Shown piece by piece: positions 1-8,822 of a DNA stretch of 64,000 nt. Position numbers and translations under genes: made by a program. This DNA comes from Deltaproteobacteria bacterium (GTDB taxonomy: Bacteria; Desulfobacterota; Syntrophorhabdia; Syntrophorhabdales; Syntrophorhabdaceae). Numbering within the stretch: position 1 is the first letter of the stretch; each line of letters starts with the position of its first letter. A model generated the notes under the pieces. That model did not search any database, was not told the origin of the DNA, and worked only from the letters and a program-made list of their open reading frames with translations. The stretch lies in contig JAKLET010000005.1 of the NCBI GenBank assembly GCA_022711595.1, forward strand, positions 62,001-126,000, in the 5' to 3' direction.

Positions 1-2
1 CT

Positions 3-407
3 CCGCTGAGGGAAAGACAACAAGACATAATCCCCCTGGCAAAAAGATTCCTTGCTTTCTTTGCACGGGATGCCAAGAAGACGGTCCCCGAATTGTCTGC
101 AAGCTCGCAGGAGGCCATTCTCTCCTATCACTGGCCTGGAAACGTCAGGGAGCTTCGCAACGCCATGGAAAGGGCTGTCATCCTGTGCCCCTCCATCATC
201 ATCGAGCCCGAATCCCTTCCCGAAAGGATAAGGCCCGGCGCTTCAAGCAGTGTACGGATAGGAGGAAGGCACTCTCTGGAAGAAGTGGAAAGAGAGCACA
301 TCGTTTCCGTAATAGCCTCATCTGCAAGCCTCGATGAGGCATCCCGCATACTTGGTGTCGACGCATCGACGCTGTGGCGCAAACGAAAGAAATACGAAGG
401 AACATAA
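3..407 (+). CDS. sigma-54-dependent response regulator, C-terminal end (partial)
   Basis: The reading frame is open from the window edge, so the N-terminal receiver and most of the AAA+ domain lie outside. What remains is the end of the sigma-54 interaction domain, with the family motif WPGNVREL about 40 residues in. A linker follows, then a Fis-type helix-turn-helix (core DEASRILGVDASTLWRKRKK) ending 3 residues before the stop. This is the NtrC family of enhancer-binding activators. It lies just upstream of the kdp genes on the same strand. A histidine kinase without a receiver closes that gene string (6344-8221), so the two are probably cognate; this is inference from position. OmpR-type KdpE, the usual kdp regulator, is not seen in the window. 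Confidence 0.88.
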   Translation, partial: PLRERQQDIIPLAKRFLAFFARDAKKTVPELSASSQEAILSYHWPGNVRELRNAMERAVILCPSIIIEPESLPERIRPGASSSVRIGGRHSLEEVEREHIVSVIASSASLDEASRILGVDASTLWRKRKKYEGT

Positions 408-537
408 GGCCCTCATACCCCCTACCTATTGCAATTTGCAATTCGAAGATGCCTGCGCCTTTCATTCTGCAATGCCAATTTCAAACCCTGCCCGGACAAC
501 ATACCGATATCATTATTTTAACCAATATCCGATCAAG

Positions 538-552
538 GGTATGCGGTTTGCT
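538..552 (+). promoter_or_regulatory. candidate sigma-54 (-24/-12) promoter before the kdp genes
   Basis: A GG-N10-GC arrangement is present, with a full TTGCT at the -12 element (548-552) and GG at 538-539. The -24 element is otherwise poor (gGGtatg against TGGCACG). It lies 33 bp before the first micro ORF and 130 bp after an NtrC-type regulator gene, which makes it more credible than the match alone. Confidence 0.35.
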
Positions 553-584
553 GTTATCCTGTCATGCTTATGGATGGGGCCGAT

Positions 585-668
585 ATGTTTGATAATTTGT
601 TTGCTCTGGCAATACTAGTTTTTTTCATCATTGCCTGGCTTTACATGATCCGTTTCGGAAAAAACTAA
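585..668 (+). CDS. 27-residue single-span membrane micro-protein before kdpF
   Basis: ATG at 585 opens a 27-codon ORF ending TAA at 668, preceded by a purine-rich GGATGGGG that could bind the ribosome. An in-frame ATG at 564 is a poorer start. The product is almost entirely one hydrophobic segment (LFALAILVFFIIAWLYMI) followed by a basic tail (RFGKN), the size and shape of a KdpF-like peptide, but without the YLVYAL core seen in the next ORF. It sits 21 bp before kdpF. It may be an extra small subunit or stabiliser of the Kdp complex; the function is not known. Confidence 0.5.
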   Translation: MFDNLFALAILVFFIIAWLYMIRFGKN

Positions 669-689
669 AAAGAAAAGGAGAACACTTCT

Positions 690-773
690 ATGGAATACCT
701 GGCCGGATCAGTTTTATCCTTACTGCTCGCCGTATACCTTGTCTACGCCCTGTGCAGGCCGGAGCGTTTTTAG
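690..773 (+). CDS. kdpF: K+-transporting ATPase small subunit KdpF
   Basis: A 27-codon ORF starts at ATG 690 behind a clear AAAAGGAGAA ribosome site. The peptide is one membrane helix containing YLVYAL and ending RPERF, which matches the KdpF pattern (about 29 residues in E. coli). KdpF stabilises the KdpABC potassium pump in the inner membrane. The stop codon is 11 bp before kdpA, so the two are co-transcribed. It is too short for routine gene calling and is often missed. Confidence 0.82.
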   Translation: MEYLAGSVLSLLLAVYLVYALCRPERF

Positions 774-784
774 AAGGGCGCGTC

Positions 785-2506
785 ATGAATGTTTACGGCT
801 GGGCACAGATATTCCTTTATTTCCTTGTAATACTCGCACTGACACGGCCTATGGGGAACTACCTCTACCGGGTGTTCGAGGGTGAAAGAAAGCCCTTTCC
901 CGGGATCTTCGGTGCGGCAGAGTATTTCGTATACCGCGCGTTGATGGTCGACAAAAACAAGGAGCAGACCTGGAAGGAATACGCCTTTTCGCTCTTCATC
1001 TTCAGCTTTTTCGGCATCCTTGCCCTTTACGCCCTGCAAAGGCTCCAGTTCTTCCTACCCTTCAACCCTCAAACATTAGAAGGGGTGACTCCAGAGCTTG
1101 CCTTCAATACCGCTGTAAGTTTCGTCACCAACACGAACTGGCAGGCATACCCTGGAGAGTCGACCATGGGCTACCTCGTCCAGATGGCGGGATTAGCCTG
1201 GCAGAACTTTCTTTCCGCCGGGGCTGGAATTGCAGTCGCCTTCGCTCTTGCACGGGGCCTCACCAGAAAGGCAAACCAAGCAAAAACTGCAACGATAGGT
1301 AATTTCTGGGTCGATATCACCCGCTGCACCATATATGTACTGCTTCCGCTTTCGCTCCTTGGCGCGCTCTTTCTGGTATCTCAGGGCGTCATTCAAAACA
1401 TAAATCCCTACCGCGAGATCGTGACCCTTGAAGGAACCCGCCAGAGTGTTGCCATGGGGCCCGTAGCATCGCAGGAAATCATCAAGGAACTGGGGACGAA
1501 TGGTGGAGGTTTTTTCAACGCCAACAGTTCCCATCCCTTCGAGAACCCCACGCCACTTACCAACTTCATCGAAATGGTGCTTATCTTCCTGATCCCTGCC
1601 GGCCTGACCTATACCTACGGAAGGATGTCGGGCAACAGACGGCAGGGATGGGTGCTCTTCTGTGCAATGGCGATCCTTTTCATGACGGGCACTGCCGCCT
1701 GCTATCAGGCGGAGTCACACCCCAACCCAATACTGGCAGGGTTGCCCCTTGATCACAGTCAGGGGAACATGGAAGGGAAAGAGGTGCGTTTCGGCACATC
1801 GGGATCGGCACTCTTCACCGTGATCACCACGGCGGCTTCCTGCGGGGCAGTGAACTCCATGCACGACAGTTACACGCCGATGGGCGGACTTGTCCCCCTT
1901 GTAAATATCATGCTCGGTGAGGTCGTCTTCGGCGGCACAGGCGCCGGGCTCTACGGTATGTTGATATACGCAATCCTTGCCGTTTTCATAGCAGGCCTCA
2001 TGGTGGGGCGCACCCCTGAATATCTTGGTAAAAAAATTGAGATCCGCGAGATGCAATATGCCATGGCTTACATCCTCATTTTCCCGGTGATCGTCCTTAT
2101 CACGGCTGCCTGGTCCGCCGCCGCTCCGTATGGAGCCGGTTCCGTAAGCAACGGCGGCCCCCATGGACTCAGCCAGATCCTCTATGCAGCGAGCAGCGCC
2201 GGAGGAAACAACGGTTCCGCCTTTGCGGGCCTCAACGCGAACACACCCTGGTGGAACATCATGCTTGGCATCGCCATGCTTGCCGGCAGGTTCCTCATGA
2301 TCGTCCCCGTCCTCGCCATCGGCGGTTCAATGGCGGCAAAGAAAGATATCCCTCCCGGTCCAGGCACGTTCCCCACGGATGGATTCCTTTTCGTGATCCT
2401 CCTCACGGGTGCCGTTATCATAATCGGTGCCCTCACCTTCTTTCCGGCACTTTCCATTGGGCCGATCGTGGAACACTTCATGGCACAGGCAGGCAGGAGG
2501 TTCTAA
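785..2506 (+). CDS. kdpA: K+-transporting ATPase, potassium-binding channel subunit KdpA
   Basis: KdpA (573 residues, against 557 in E. coli) is the channel-like subunit that selects and passes K+ in the KdpFABC high-affinity pump. The protein is highly hydrophobic with about ten membrane spans and carries the family selectivity-loop strings ([50 protein letters not shown]). I chose ATG 785 because GAAGGG sits a few bases upstream; a longer frame starting at 752 would overlap kdpF. kdpB follows after 1 bp. Expression is expected under K+ limitation. Confidence 0.96.
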   Translation: MNVYGWAQIFLYFLVILALTRPMGNYLYRVFEGERKPFPGIFGAAEYFVYRALMVDKNKEQTWKEYAFSLFIFSFFGILALYALQRLQFFLPFNPQTLEGVTPELAFNTAVSFVTNTNWQAYPGESTMGYLVQMAGLAWQNFLSAGAGIAVAFALARGLTRKANQAKTATIGNFWVDITRCTIYVLLPLSLLGALFLVSQGVIQNINPYREIVTLEGTRQSVAMGPVASQEIIKELGTNGGGFFNANSSHPFENPTPLTNFIEMVLIFLIPAGLTYTYGRMSGNRRQGWVLFCAMAILFMTGTAACYQAESHPNPILAGLPLDHSQGNMEGKEVRFGTSGSALFTVITTAASCGAVNSMHDSYTPMGGLVPLVNIMLGEVVFGGTGAGLYGMLIYAILAVFIAGLMVGRTPEYLGKKIEIREMQYAMAYILIFPVIVLITAAWSAAAPYGAGSVSNGGPHGLSQILYAASSAGGNNGSAFAGLNANTPWWNIMLGIAMLAGRFLMIVPVLAIGGSMAAKKDIPPGPGTFPTDGFLFVILLTGAVIIIGALTFFPALSIGPIVEHFMAQAGRRF

Positions 2507-2507
2507 A

Positions 2508-4562
2508 ATGACAAAAAGATCCAGGAAAAGTATATCCATTTTTGACGGCAATATCCTCCGGCAGGCCATCGTCGAGAGCCTGAAGAAGCTGTCGCCCCAC
2601 ATCATGGTCAAAAACCCCGTAATGTTCATCGTCGAGGTCGGATGTGCCGTGACGACGCTCCTTTTTGTTCGTGACATGCTCACTTCGGGACACGCTTCCG
2701 CTCCGCTGTGGTTTACGGTCTCGGTGAGCGTCTGGCTCTGGTTCACCGTCATTTTCGCAAATTTTGCGGAGGCGGTGGCGGAAGGCCGCGGAAGAGCACA
2801 GGCTGAAAGCCTGAGAAAGATCAGGAAAGACACCCTTGCCCACCTTATAAAAGACGGCATCGAAACAGATGTCTCTTCCACAATACTTGCCAGGGGTGAT
2901 ATAGTCGTCATACGGGCTGGAGAAGTGATACCTGGTGACGGCGAGGTCATCGAAGGTGTCGCGTCCGTAGATGAATCCGTTGTGACCGGAGAATCGGCGC
3001 CTGTAATCCGCGAGAGCGGCGGGGATCGATCTGCCGTGACAGGGGGCACACGCGTGCTTTCCGACGAGATCCATGTCAGGATAACAACGGATCCTGGCAG
3101 CTCTTTTCTCGACAGGATGATCTCCCTTGTGGAAGGCTCTTCAAGGCAGAAGACGCCTAACGAGGTGGCGCTCCATATTCTGCTTGTAGGATTGACCCTT
3201 GTCTTTCTCCTGGTGTCGGCAACCCTTGTTCCTCTGGCCAGGTATTCGGGCATTACTCTTTCCGTTACCGTCATAGCAGCGCTCCTTGTCTGTCTCATAC
3301 CGACAACGATCGGCGGCCTCATCTCCGCCATAGGGATCGCGGGCATGGACCGCCTCATCAGAAAGAATGTCCTTGCCATGAGCGGCAAGGCTGTTGAGGC
3401 GGCAGGGGACATCGACACGCTCCTTCTCGATAAAACAGGCACGATCACACTGGGGAACAGGATGGCAAGCGAGCTTATCCCGGTGGGCGGCGTGACCCAG
3501 GAAGATCTCGCGGAGTCGACCTTTCAGGCAAGCATTTCCGACGAAACCCCCGAAGGCAGGTCCATCGTCTCTCTCATCGGTTTGCAATATGACACGGCCG
3601 GATTTAAAAAAAAACTCAACGGAATGGTCGAATACATACCTTTCAGCGCCTATTCAAGAATGAGCGGGTGCGATTTTGACGGCATCATGATCCGCAAGGG
3701 AGCGGTTGACGCGATATGCGCATTCGTTGAGGGCTCAGGCGGCACTGTTTCGCCGCAGGTCCGTCAAACAGCCGAGCGGATAAGCGAGGGCGGCGGAACA
3801 CCGCTCGCGGTTTCAAGGAACGCAGATGTCCTCGGCATCATCCACCTAAAGGACATGGTCAAAGAAGGTATAGGTGACCGGTTCGACCGTTTCCGGGCGA
3901 TGGGCATAAAAACGGTCATGGTCACCGGTGACAATCCCAGAACGGCTGCTGCCATCGCAAAAGAGGCCAATGTCGACGGTTTCCTCGCCGAGGCAACCCC
4001 TGAAAAAAAGATGGCCCTCATCAAGGAGGAGCAGGCAAAGGGCAGACTGGTGGCGATGACGGGCGACGGCACGAACGACGCCCCTGCGCTGGCCCTGGCA
4101 GATGTGGGAATAGCCATGAACACAGGGACCCAGGCTGCCAAGGAGGCCGCCAACATGGTCGATCTCGATTCTGATCCCACAAAACTCCTGGAGGTGGTCG
4201 AGGTCGGAAAACAGCTTCTCATGACCAGGGGCACGCTGACCACCTTCTCTATCGCCAACGATGTGGCCAAATACTTCGCCATACTGCCGGCAATGTTCGC
4301 CGGCGTATATCCCGAGATCGCACCCTTGAACGTAATGCGCCTCACGTCGCCGGCAAGCGCGATCCTGTCAGCCGTTATCTTCAACGCGGTTATTATCATT
4401 CTCCTTATACCCCTTGCACTGCGCGGCGTCAAATACCGGCCGCTCGGCGCCGCGACGCTTCTGAGAAGATCCCTTATGATCTATGGGGTCGGAGGGATAA
4501 TCGTGCCATTCATAGGCATAAAGGCGATCGACATGGTCCTGAAGGCATTGGGGTTCATATGA
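2508..4562 (+). CDS. kdpB: K+-transporting P-type ATPase catalytic subunit KdpB
   Basis: This is the ATP-hydrolysing subunit of the Kdp pump, 684 residues (E. coli 682). The phosphorylation motif DKTGT is at Asp308, the actuator TGES motif is in VTGESAPV, and the hinge motifs MVTGDN and [10 protein letters not shown] are all intact, with membrane helices before and after. The frame is open further upstream into kdpA, but ATG 2508 just after the kdpA stop gives the standard N-terminus. Its stop overlaps the kdpC start (ATGA), indicating translational coupling. Confidence 0.97.
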   Translation: MTKRSRKSISIFDGNILRQAIVESLKKLSPHIMVKNPVMFIVEVGCAVTTLLFVRDMLTSGHASAPLWFTVSVSVWLWFTVIFANFAEAVAEGRGRAQAESLRKIRKDTLAHLIKDGIETDVSSTILARGDIVVIRAGEVIPGDGEVIEGVASVDESVVTGESAPVIRESGGDRSAVTGGTRVLSDEIHVRITTDPGSSFLDRMISLVEGSSRQKTPNEVALHILLVGLTLVFLLVSATLVPLARYSGITLSVTVIAALLVCLIPTTIGGLISAIGIAGMDRLIRKNVLAMSGKAVEAAGDIDTLLLDKTGTITLGNRMASELIPVGGVTQEDLAESTFQASISDETPEGRSIVSLIGLQYDTAGFKKKLNGMVEYIPFSAYSRMSGCDFDGIMIRKGAVDAICAFVEGSGGTVSPQVRQTAERISEGGGTPLAVSRNADVLGIIHLKDMVKEGIGDRFDRFRAMGIKTVMVTGDNPRTAAAIAKEANVDGFLAEATPEKKMALIKEEQAKGRLVAMTGDGTNDAPALALADVGIAMNTGTQAAKEAANMVDLDSDPTKLLEVVEVGKQLLMTRGTLTTFSIANDVAKYFAILPAMFAGVYPEIAPLNVMRLTSPASAILSAVIFNAVIIILLIPLALRGVKYRPLGAATLLRRSLMIYGVGGIIVPFIGIKAIDMVLKALGFI

Positions 4563-5161
4563 AAAATATTTCCTTGAAAAAAGAACTGATCACAGCACTC
4601 TTGTTTACAGTGTTTTCAATGGTTGTCCTGGGGATTGTCTATCCTTTTTTTATGAACGCCGTTTCCGGTCTTCTTTTTCATTCACAGGCACATGGAAGTT
4701 TCATTGCCGGCGAGAACGGACGCATTGTGGGATCAACGCTCATAGCCCAAAGATTCGTGAATCCGGCATATTTTCAGCCCCGTCCTTCCACCGCGGGAGA
4801 TGATGGATACAACGCCTCCTCCTCTGGTGGTTCGAATCTCGGTCCAACATCAGAAAAATTGCGAAAGCGGGTCGCCGCGGAGATCGAACGGTTGCGAAAA
4901 GAAAACCCGGATGCCCCCTTTCCCATTCCAGTGGAACTCGTCACCGCATCGGCCAGCGGCCTCGACCCGCATCTGACGATCCCGGGGGCCCTCTGGCAAG
5001 TGCCCAGAATCGCAAAGGCCAGGAGGGTAACACAGGACAGGGTAAAGGATGTTGTATGCGTAAATGAGGAGAACAGAACCCTTTTCGTTCTCGGAGAGCC
5101 GCGCGTCAATGTACTTTTGCTGAACATCGCCCTCGACCGCCAATTTGGAAAAGCACGGTAA
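4559..5161 (+). CDS. kdpC: K+-transporting ATPase subunit KdpC
   Basis: KdpC (200 residues) has one N-terminal membrane helix (about residues 10-32) and a periplasmic domain that raises the ATP affinity of KdpB. Family motifs visible include [19 protein letters not shown] and the C-terminal ALWQVPRIA and [11 protein letters not shown]. It starts inside the kdpB stop codon. The next gene, the short kdpD, begins 34 bp later. Confidence 0.95.
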   Translation: MKNISLKKELITALLFTVFSMVVLGIVYPFFMNAVSGLLFHSQAHGSFIAGENGRIVGSTLIAQRFVNPAYFQPRPSTAGDDGYNASSSGGSNLGPTSEKLRKRVAAEIERLRKENPDAPFPIPVELVTASASGLDPHLTIPGALWQVPRIAKARRVTQDRVKDVVCVNEENRTLFVLGEPRVNVLLLNIALDRQFGKAR

Positions 5162-5172
5162 CGTGCTATAAT
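5145..5172 (+). promoter_or_regulatory. possible internal sigma-70 promoter before kdpD
   Basis: An exact TATAAT at 5167-5172 lies 16 bp after TTGGAA (4 of 6 for a -35 box). It would allow some expression of the sensor genes independently of kdpFABC. The -35 box is weak and overlaps the end of kdpC. Confidence 0.28.
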
Positions 5173-5195
5173 TGTGAAAAAAGGCCGTGACTATT

Positions 5196-6347
5196 ATGAA
5201 CAGGACAGACTCTCTTGACTTCATCGAACTCGTTGAGCAAACCAAGCGGGGCAGGCTGCGAGTGTACCTTGGTTTTGCCGCCGGTGTCGGCAAGACATAC
5301 CGGATGCTCAAAGAGGCTCATACCCTTCAAAAAAGAGGGGTCGATATCGTCGTCGGGTTTGTCGAAACCCACGGGAGGAGCGAAACGGCGGCCATTATAG
5401 ACGGACTGAAGGTGATACCCCGGAAAAAACACGAATATCGAGGTATCGTAGTGGAAGAAATGGACCTCGACGCAGTCCTCGCCCGGCACCCCCAGGTGGC
5501 CATTGTTGATGAAGTGGCCCACACGAACGTGCCCACATGCAGGAACAGGAAACGCTACCAGGACATTCTGGAGCTTCTTGATTCCGGCATCAACGTGATA
5601 TGCGCCTTCAACGTCCAGCACCTCGAAAGCCTCAACGACCTCGTCAAGGAAGCTGCCGATGTGAAGGTCAGAGAGACGATCCCGGACCCCTTTCTCAAGC
5701 AGGCCGACCAGGTGGTCACTCTTGACCTAACCGTAGAAGACCTTCTGCTGCGCCTTCGTGAGGGGAAGATATATGATGAGGACAAGATACCCTGGGCCCG
5801 GGAACATTTTTTTAAAAAAGAGAACCTCGATACCCTGAGAGAGCTTACCCTGAGAGAGGTGGTCGAGAACATTGAGCGGATAATCTCAAAAGGCTGGGGA
5901 CATGAAAAGACCGATGGGCCCCTTGTTACCTCAGACAGGGTCATGGTCTGCGTTGCATCGGCATCGCCCCAGGCCCACAACCTCCTATCCAGGGGTTCCC
6001 GTATGGCGGGCAGACTCAACACCCACTGGTTTGTCGTCTACGTGGAAACCCCCAGGGAATCCCCGCTCAGGATAGACGCTCAGGCACAGAGAGGCCTTCT
6101 CGATATCATAAACAGGGCCGGAGACCTCGGTGCCGAGTTCGTGAAACTCCGCGCAAAAGACCCCGTCACGGCAATACTGGATTTTGCGAACTCCCACTCA
6201 GTGAAGCACATCGTCATGGGTTATTCGCGTGAACCCTGGTGGAAAATGATCCTGGGAAGGTCGTTCCTCTTCAGGATGCTTCGTTATTCGGCATTCTTTG
6301 ACCTCTATATCATATCGACACCGGACCAAAAGGGAGAAACCGGATGA
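5196..6347 (+). CDS. kdpD: short KdpD: KdpD N-terminal nucleotide-binding domain plus USP domain, no kinase
   Basis: The 383-residue product matches only the cytoplasmic N-terminal half of KdpD. It has the KdpD domain with a Walker-A-like AAGVGKT near residue 30 and conserved DEVAHTN and FNVQHLES strings. A universal-stress-protein-like domain follows (about residues 245-375). The four membrane spans, GAF and histidine kinase of full KdpD (894 residues in E. coli) are absent. ATG 5196 has AAAAAAGG upstream; GTG 5187 is an alternative. The next gene starts in its stop codon (ATGA) and encodes a separate membrane kinase, so sensing and kinase functions appear split between two proteins. Short KdpD forms are known in some cyanobacteria and Deinococcus. 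Confidence 0.9.
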   Translation: MNRTDSLDFIELVEQTKRGRLRVYLGFAAGVGKTYRMLKEAHTLQKRGVDIVVGFVETHGRSETAAIIDGLKVIPRKKHEYRGIVVEEMDLDAVLARHPQVAIVDEVAHTNVPTCRNRKRYQDILELLDSGINVICAFNVQHLESLNDLVKEAADVKVRETIPDPFLKQADQVVTLDLTVEDLLLRLREGKIYDEDKIPWAREHFFKKENLDTLRELTLREVVENIERIISKGWGHEKTDGPLVTSDRVMVCVASASPQAHNLLSRGSRMAGRLNTHWFVVYVETPRESPLRIDAQAQRGLLDIINRAGDLGAEFVKLRAKDPVTAILDFANSHSVKHIVMGYSREPWWKMILGRSFLFRMLRYSAFFDLYIISTPDQKGETG

Positions 6348-8221
6348 CCCTGCGGATAAAACTGCTCATGGCCCAGACCCCTCTCATCGCGGCGCTTTTT
6401 TTCCTCGGCATCCTTTCAATGGCCACTACATCACGGATCGGTGACAGCAGCCAGATGATCCTGAAGGACAATTACCGGAGCGTCCTCGCCGTCCAGAAGA
6501 TGAAGGAATCACTGGAAAGAATGGATTCCGCGTCGTTGTTTGTGATGGAAGGGCTGCGCGGGGAAGCGGAACGGATATTCGCCGAACACCGGTCGCAATT
6601 CGAAGCCGAGCTTGCCGTCCAGTCGGGCAATATCACCGAAAAAGGCGAACATGATGCAACAAATGCGCTAAACGATTCCTGGCGACAGTACCGAAAAAAA
6701 CAGGACGAATTCCTTAATTTGCGCAGCCACACAAAAGAAAAGGCATTCTACTTCAGGGAGCTTTATCCCCTTTTCCAAACAATTAAGGCAACTGCAGACG
6801 GTATCCTCGCGACGAACCAGGATGCGATGGTCTTCAAGAGCGCCCTTGTCCACAAAAAGGCAAAAAATATGAACATCATCCTCGTCACGGCCTCCGCGTT
6901 GTTCATCGCCGCCGGCGTCTTTATCTCCGCGTTTCTCACCGCCTGGATCATCCGGCCCCTGGCAATATTGAGCCAGACAGCACAGCGGATAGGAGAAGGA
7001 GATCTGGGCGTCCGCGCCAATGTGAGAGGCTCTGATGAGATCGCTTCTCTGGCTGCGGATTTTAACAAAATGACGGAAAGCCTCTCAAGGTATCGGAGAA
7101 GTTCCCTTGGTGAGCTCATACTCACCCAGCAGTCATCCCAGGCAGTGATCGACAGCTTTGACGACCCGACCTTCGTATTCAGTGCTGAAGGGGGCCTGCT
7201 CATGACGAACAGGATGACCGAGACGATTTTCTCGACAAACTTTTCGTCCCCGCAAAATAATATTTTCGATGCTGTCCCTCCCGTTGCCAGGGATGCCATT
7301 AAAAAGGTGAAAGACCACATATTTTCCGGAAAGGGCCGCTACAATCCGAGAGGTTTCGATGAATCCTTCAAGACAGCTACAGCGAAAGGAGACATTGTCT
7401 TTCTCGCAAGGGGTGCGCCGGTTTATGAGATGGAGGGAGCCATCACCGGGGCGGTGATCATACTTCAGGACATCACAAAACTGACAAGACTGAGCGAACT
7501 GGGATATGACCTTGTCGCGACGGTGGCGCATGAGCTCAGAACTCCGCTCACTTCGCTCAGAATGGCCATATACATCTGCCTTGAACGCTCCGTCGGGGAC
7601 TTGAACGAAAAACAGCTTGACCTTCTCTATGCCGCGAGAGAGGATTGCGAAAGGCTTCAGACAATGGTCGACGAGCTCCTGGACATCTCTAGAATGAGCA
7701 CGGGCAAGATCGCCCTTGAGCTCAGACCCGTCGGTTCGGAAGAATTGCTGAAGGCCGTAAAAGTCCAATTCGATAATCTCGCGAAAGAACAATCCATACA
7801 GCTCAACTTTTCCGATCTGGCAAGGGGAGAGATGGTGCTCGCCGACCCTGAACGCATCCAGATGGTCCTGAACAACCTCGTGACCAACGCATTTCGTCAT
7901 ACGGCTCCCGGAGGTACCATAGAGGTCCGCAGCATACCCTGGACCGGCACTGTCAGGTTCGAAGTCGCTGATTCCGGTGCCGGCATTCCCGAAAAAGATC
8001 TTCCTCACATATTTGAAAGGTTCTTCAGAGGAACAGAAAACCCGGCGGGAGGGGTCGGATTAGGTCTCTCTATTGTGAAGAACATCGTTACCGCCCACAG
8101 GGGTGAGGTCGGCGTGGAGAGTGTCGAAGGGAAGGGAAGCACCTTCTGGTTCATCCTGCCCAAATATCATCCCGGATCCGACGTGGTGGACAGAGAGGAC
8201 AAGCGACGGGGAAAAGCCTGA
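6344..8221 (+). CDS. membrane histidine kinase (periplasmic sensor, HAMP, PAS, HisKA, HATPase) of the kdp cluster
   Basis: The 625-residue protein has two membrane helices (about residues 10-30 and 180-200) enclosing a mainly helical periplasmic region. HAMP, a PAS domain, a dimerisation domain with the phospho-acceptor His in VAHELRTPL and an ATPase domain (NNLVTNAFRH, DSGAGIP, GVGLGLSI) follow. It overlaps the short kdpD by 4 bp. There is no receiver domain; the NtrC-type regulator at the window start is the natural partner. The periplasmic region resembles chemoreceptor-type four-helix sensors rather than KdpD, so its signal may not be K+ itself. It ends the kdp gene string. Confidence 0.88.
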   Translation: MTLRIKLLMAQTPLIAALFFLGILSMATTSRIGDSSQMILKDNYRSVLAVQKMKESLERMDSASLFVMEGLRGEAERIFAEHRSQFEAELAVQSGNITEKGEHDATNALNDSWRQYRKKQDEFLNLRSHTKEKAFYFRELYPLFQTIKATADGILATNQDAMVFKSALVHKKAKNMNIILVTASALFIAAGVFISAFLTAWIIRPLAILSQTAQRIGEGDLGVRANVRGSDEIASLAADFNKMTESLSRYRRSSLGELILTQQSSQAVIDSFDDPTFVFSAEGGLLMTNRMTETIFSTNFSSPQNNIFDAVPPVARDAIKKVKDHIFSGKGRYNPRGFDESFKTATAKGDIVFLARGAPVYEMEGAITGAVIILQDITKLTRLSELGYDLVATVAHELRTPLTSLRMAIYICLERSVGDLNEKQLDLLYAAREDCERLQTMVDELLDISRMSTGKIALELRPVGSEELLKAVKVQFDNLAKEQSIQLNFSDLARGEMVLADPERIQMVLNNLVTNAFRHTAPGGTIEVRSIPWTGTVRFEVADSGAGIPEKDLPHIFERFFRGTENPAGGVGLGLSIVKNIVTAHRGEVGVESVEGKGSTFWFILPKYHPGSDVVDREDKRRGKA

Positions 8222-8226
8222 ACCGG

Positions 8227-8273
8227 CCGAACAGGAAAGTTATATATGGCCTCTCTGGTCAGTTCGGTTTTTC
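8227..8273 (+). terminator. possible terminator after the kdp-linked kinase
   Basis: CCGAAC (8227-8232) can pair with GTTCGG (8262-8267), directly followed by TTTTTC and then a longer T-rich stretch. The loop is long (29 nt), so the hairpin is weak. It lies between convergent genes. Confidence 0.35.
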
Positions 8274-8327
8274 TTATTTGTTTTTTTAAATAACCAAAAA
8301 ACTGTAAAAAAACCAGATTGAAAAGGT

Positions 8328-8822
8328 TTAATCGGTTTCCAGGAGCGACAGGAAGTATTCCTTTATCTCCGGCGTTGTTTCTGAAAAATCGAAGCGGTCG
8401 ATGAAGGCGGCGACGTCGAAGTCCTTGCCTTCCCGGAAAACGGCGTTCACGCGCGCGTAGACCTCACCCGCGGCATCTTCCACCCACGCCGTGGCAAGTA
8501 TGTTCTTTTCCTCTATCCCCAGGAGCTCGCCTTTGGCCCTGTAAAGGCTGTTGCACATGACGGGCTTGAAGAACTCCATCTCCACCTTTCTCGTCATGGC
8601 GATCTTTTTCGACCGCATGAATATAACATACCAGATGATCACGTCGAGGACACCGAAGATCATGCCGCCGTGGAGGACCTCCGCGTAGCCTTCGAAACGG
8701 TTATCGACAAAAAGATCACAGTAAACGATGCCGTCTTCGTAGAACATCTGCAGCTGGAGCCCGTCTTCCCTCTCAGGGCTTAAGAAAAATGATTTTTTGT
8801 ATGCGGGAAGCCTGCCGTTCAT
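8328..8822 (-). CDS. PaaI/4HBT-type hotdog thioesterase family protein
   Basis: The 164-residue protein has the single hotdog fold pattern of acyl-CoA thioesterases: the EVLHGGMIFGVLDVI helix near residue 50 (motif HGGM), then strands with EFFKPV and RAKGELLG. It lacks the usual Asp/Glu at the standard position of the central helix, so the substrate and activity cannot be stated. ATG follows AGAGGTGAC and overlaps the rlmN stop by 4 bp, so it is translated from the same mRNA. Confidence 0.75.
   Translation of the reverse strand: MNGRLPAYKKSFFLSPEREDGLQLQMFYEDGIVYCDLFVDNRFEGYAEVLHGGMIFGVLDVIIWYVIFMRSKKIAMTRKVEMEFFKPVMCNSLYRAKGELLGIEEKNILATAWVEDAAGEVYARVNAVFREGKDFDVAAFIDRFDFSETTPEIKEYFLSLLETD

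Noticed and set aside
408-584. c-di-AMP (ydaO) riboswitch before kdp
   Set aside because: No match to the conserved core; only AT-rich sequence and the weak sigma-54 candidate.
2327-3448. Long minus-strand open frame opposite kdpA/kdpB
   Set aside because: Antisense to well-conserved kdp genes; Arg/Ser/Thr-rich low-quality composition and no ribosome site.
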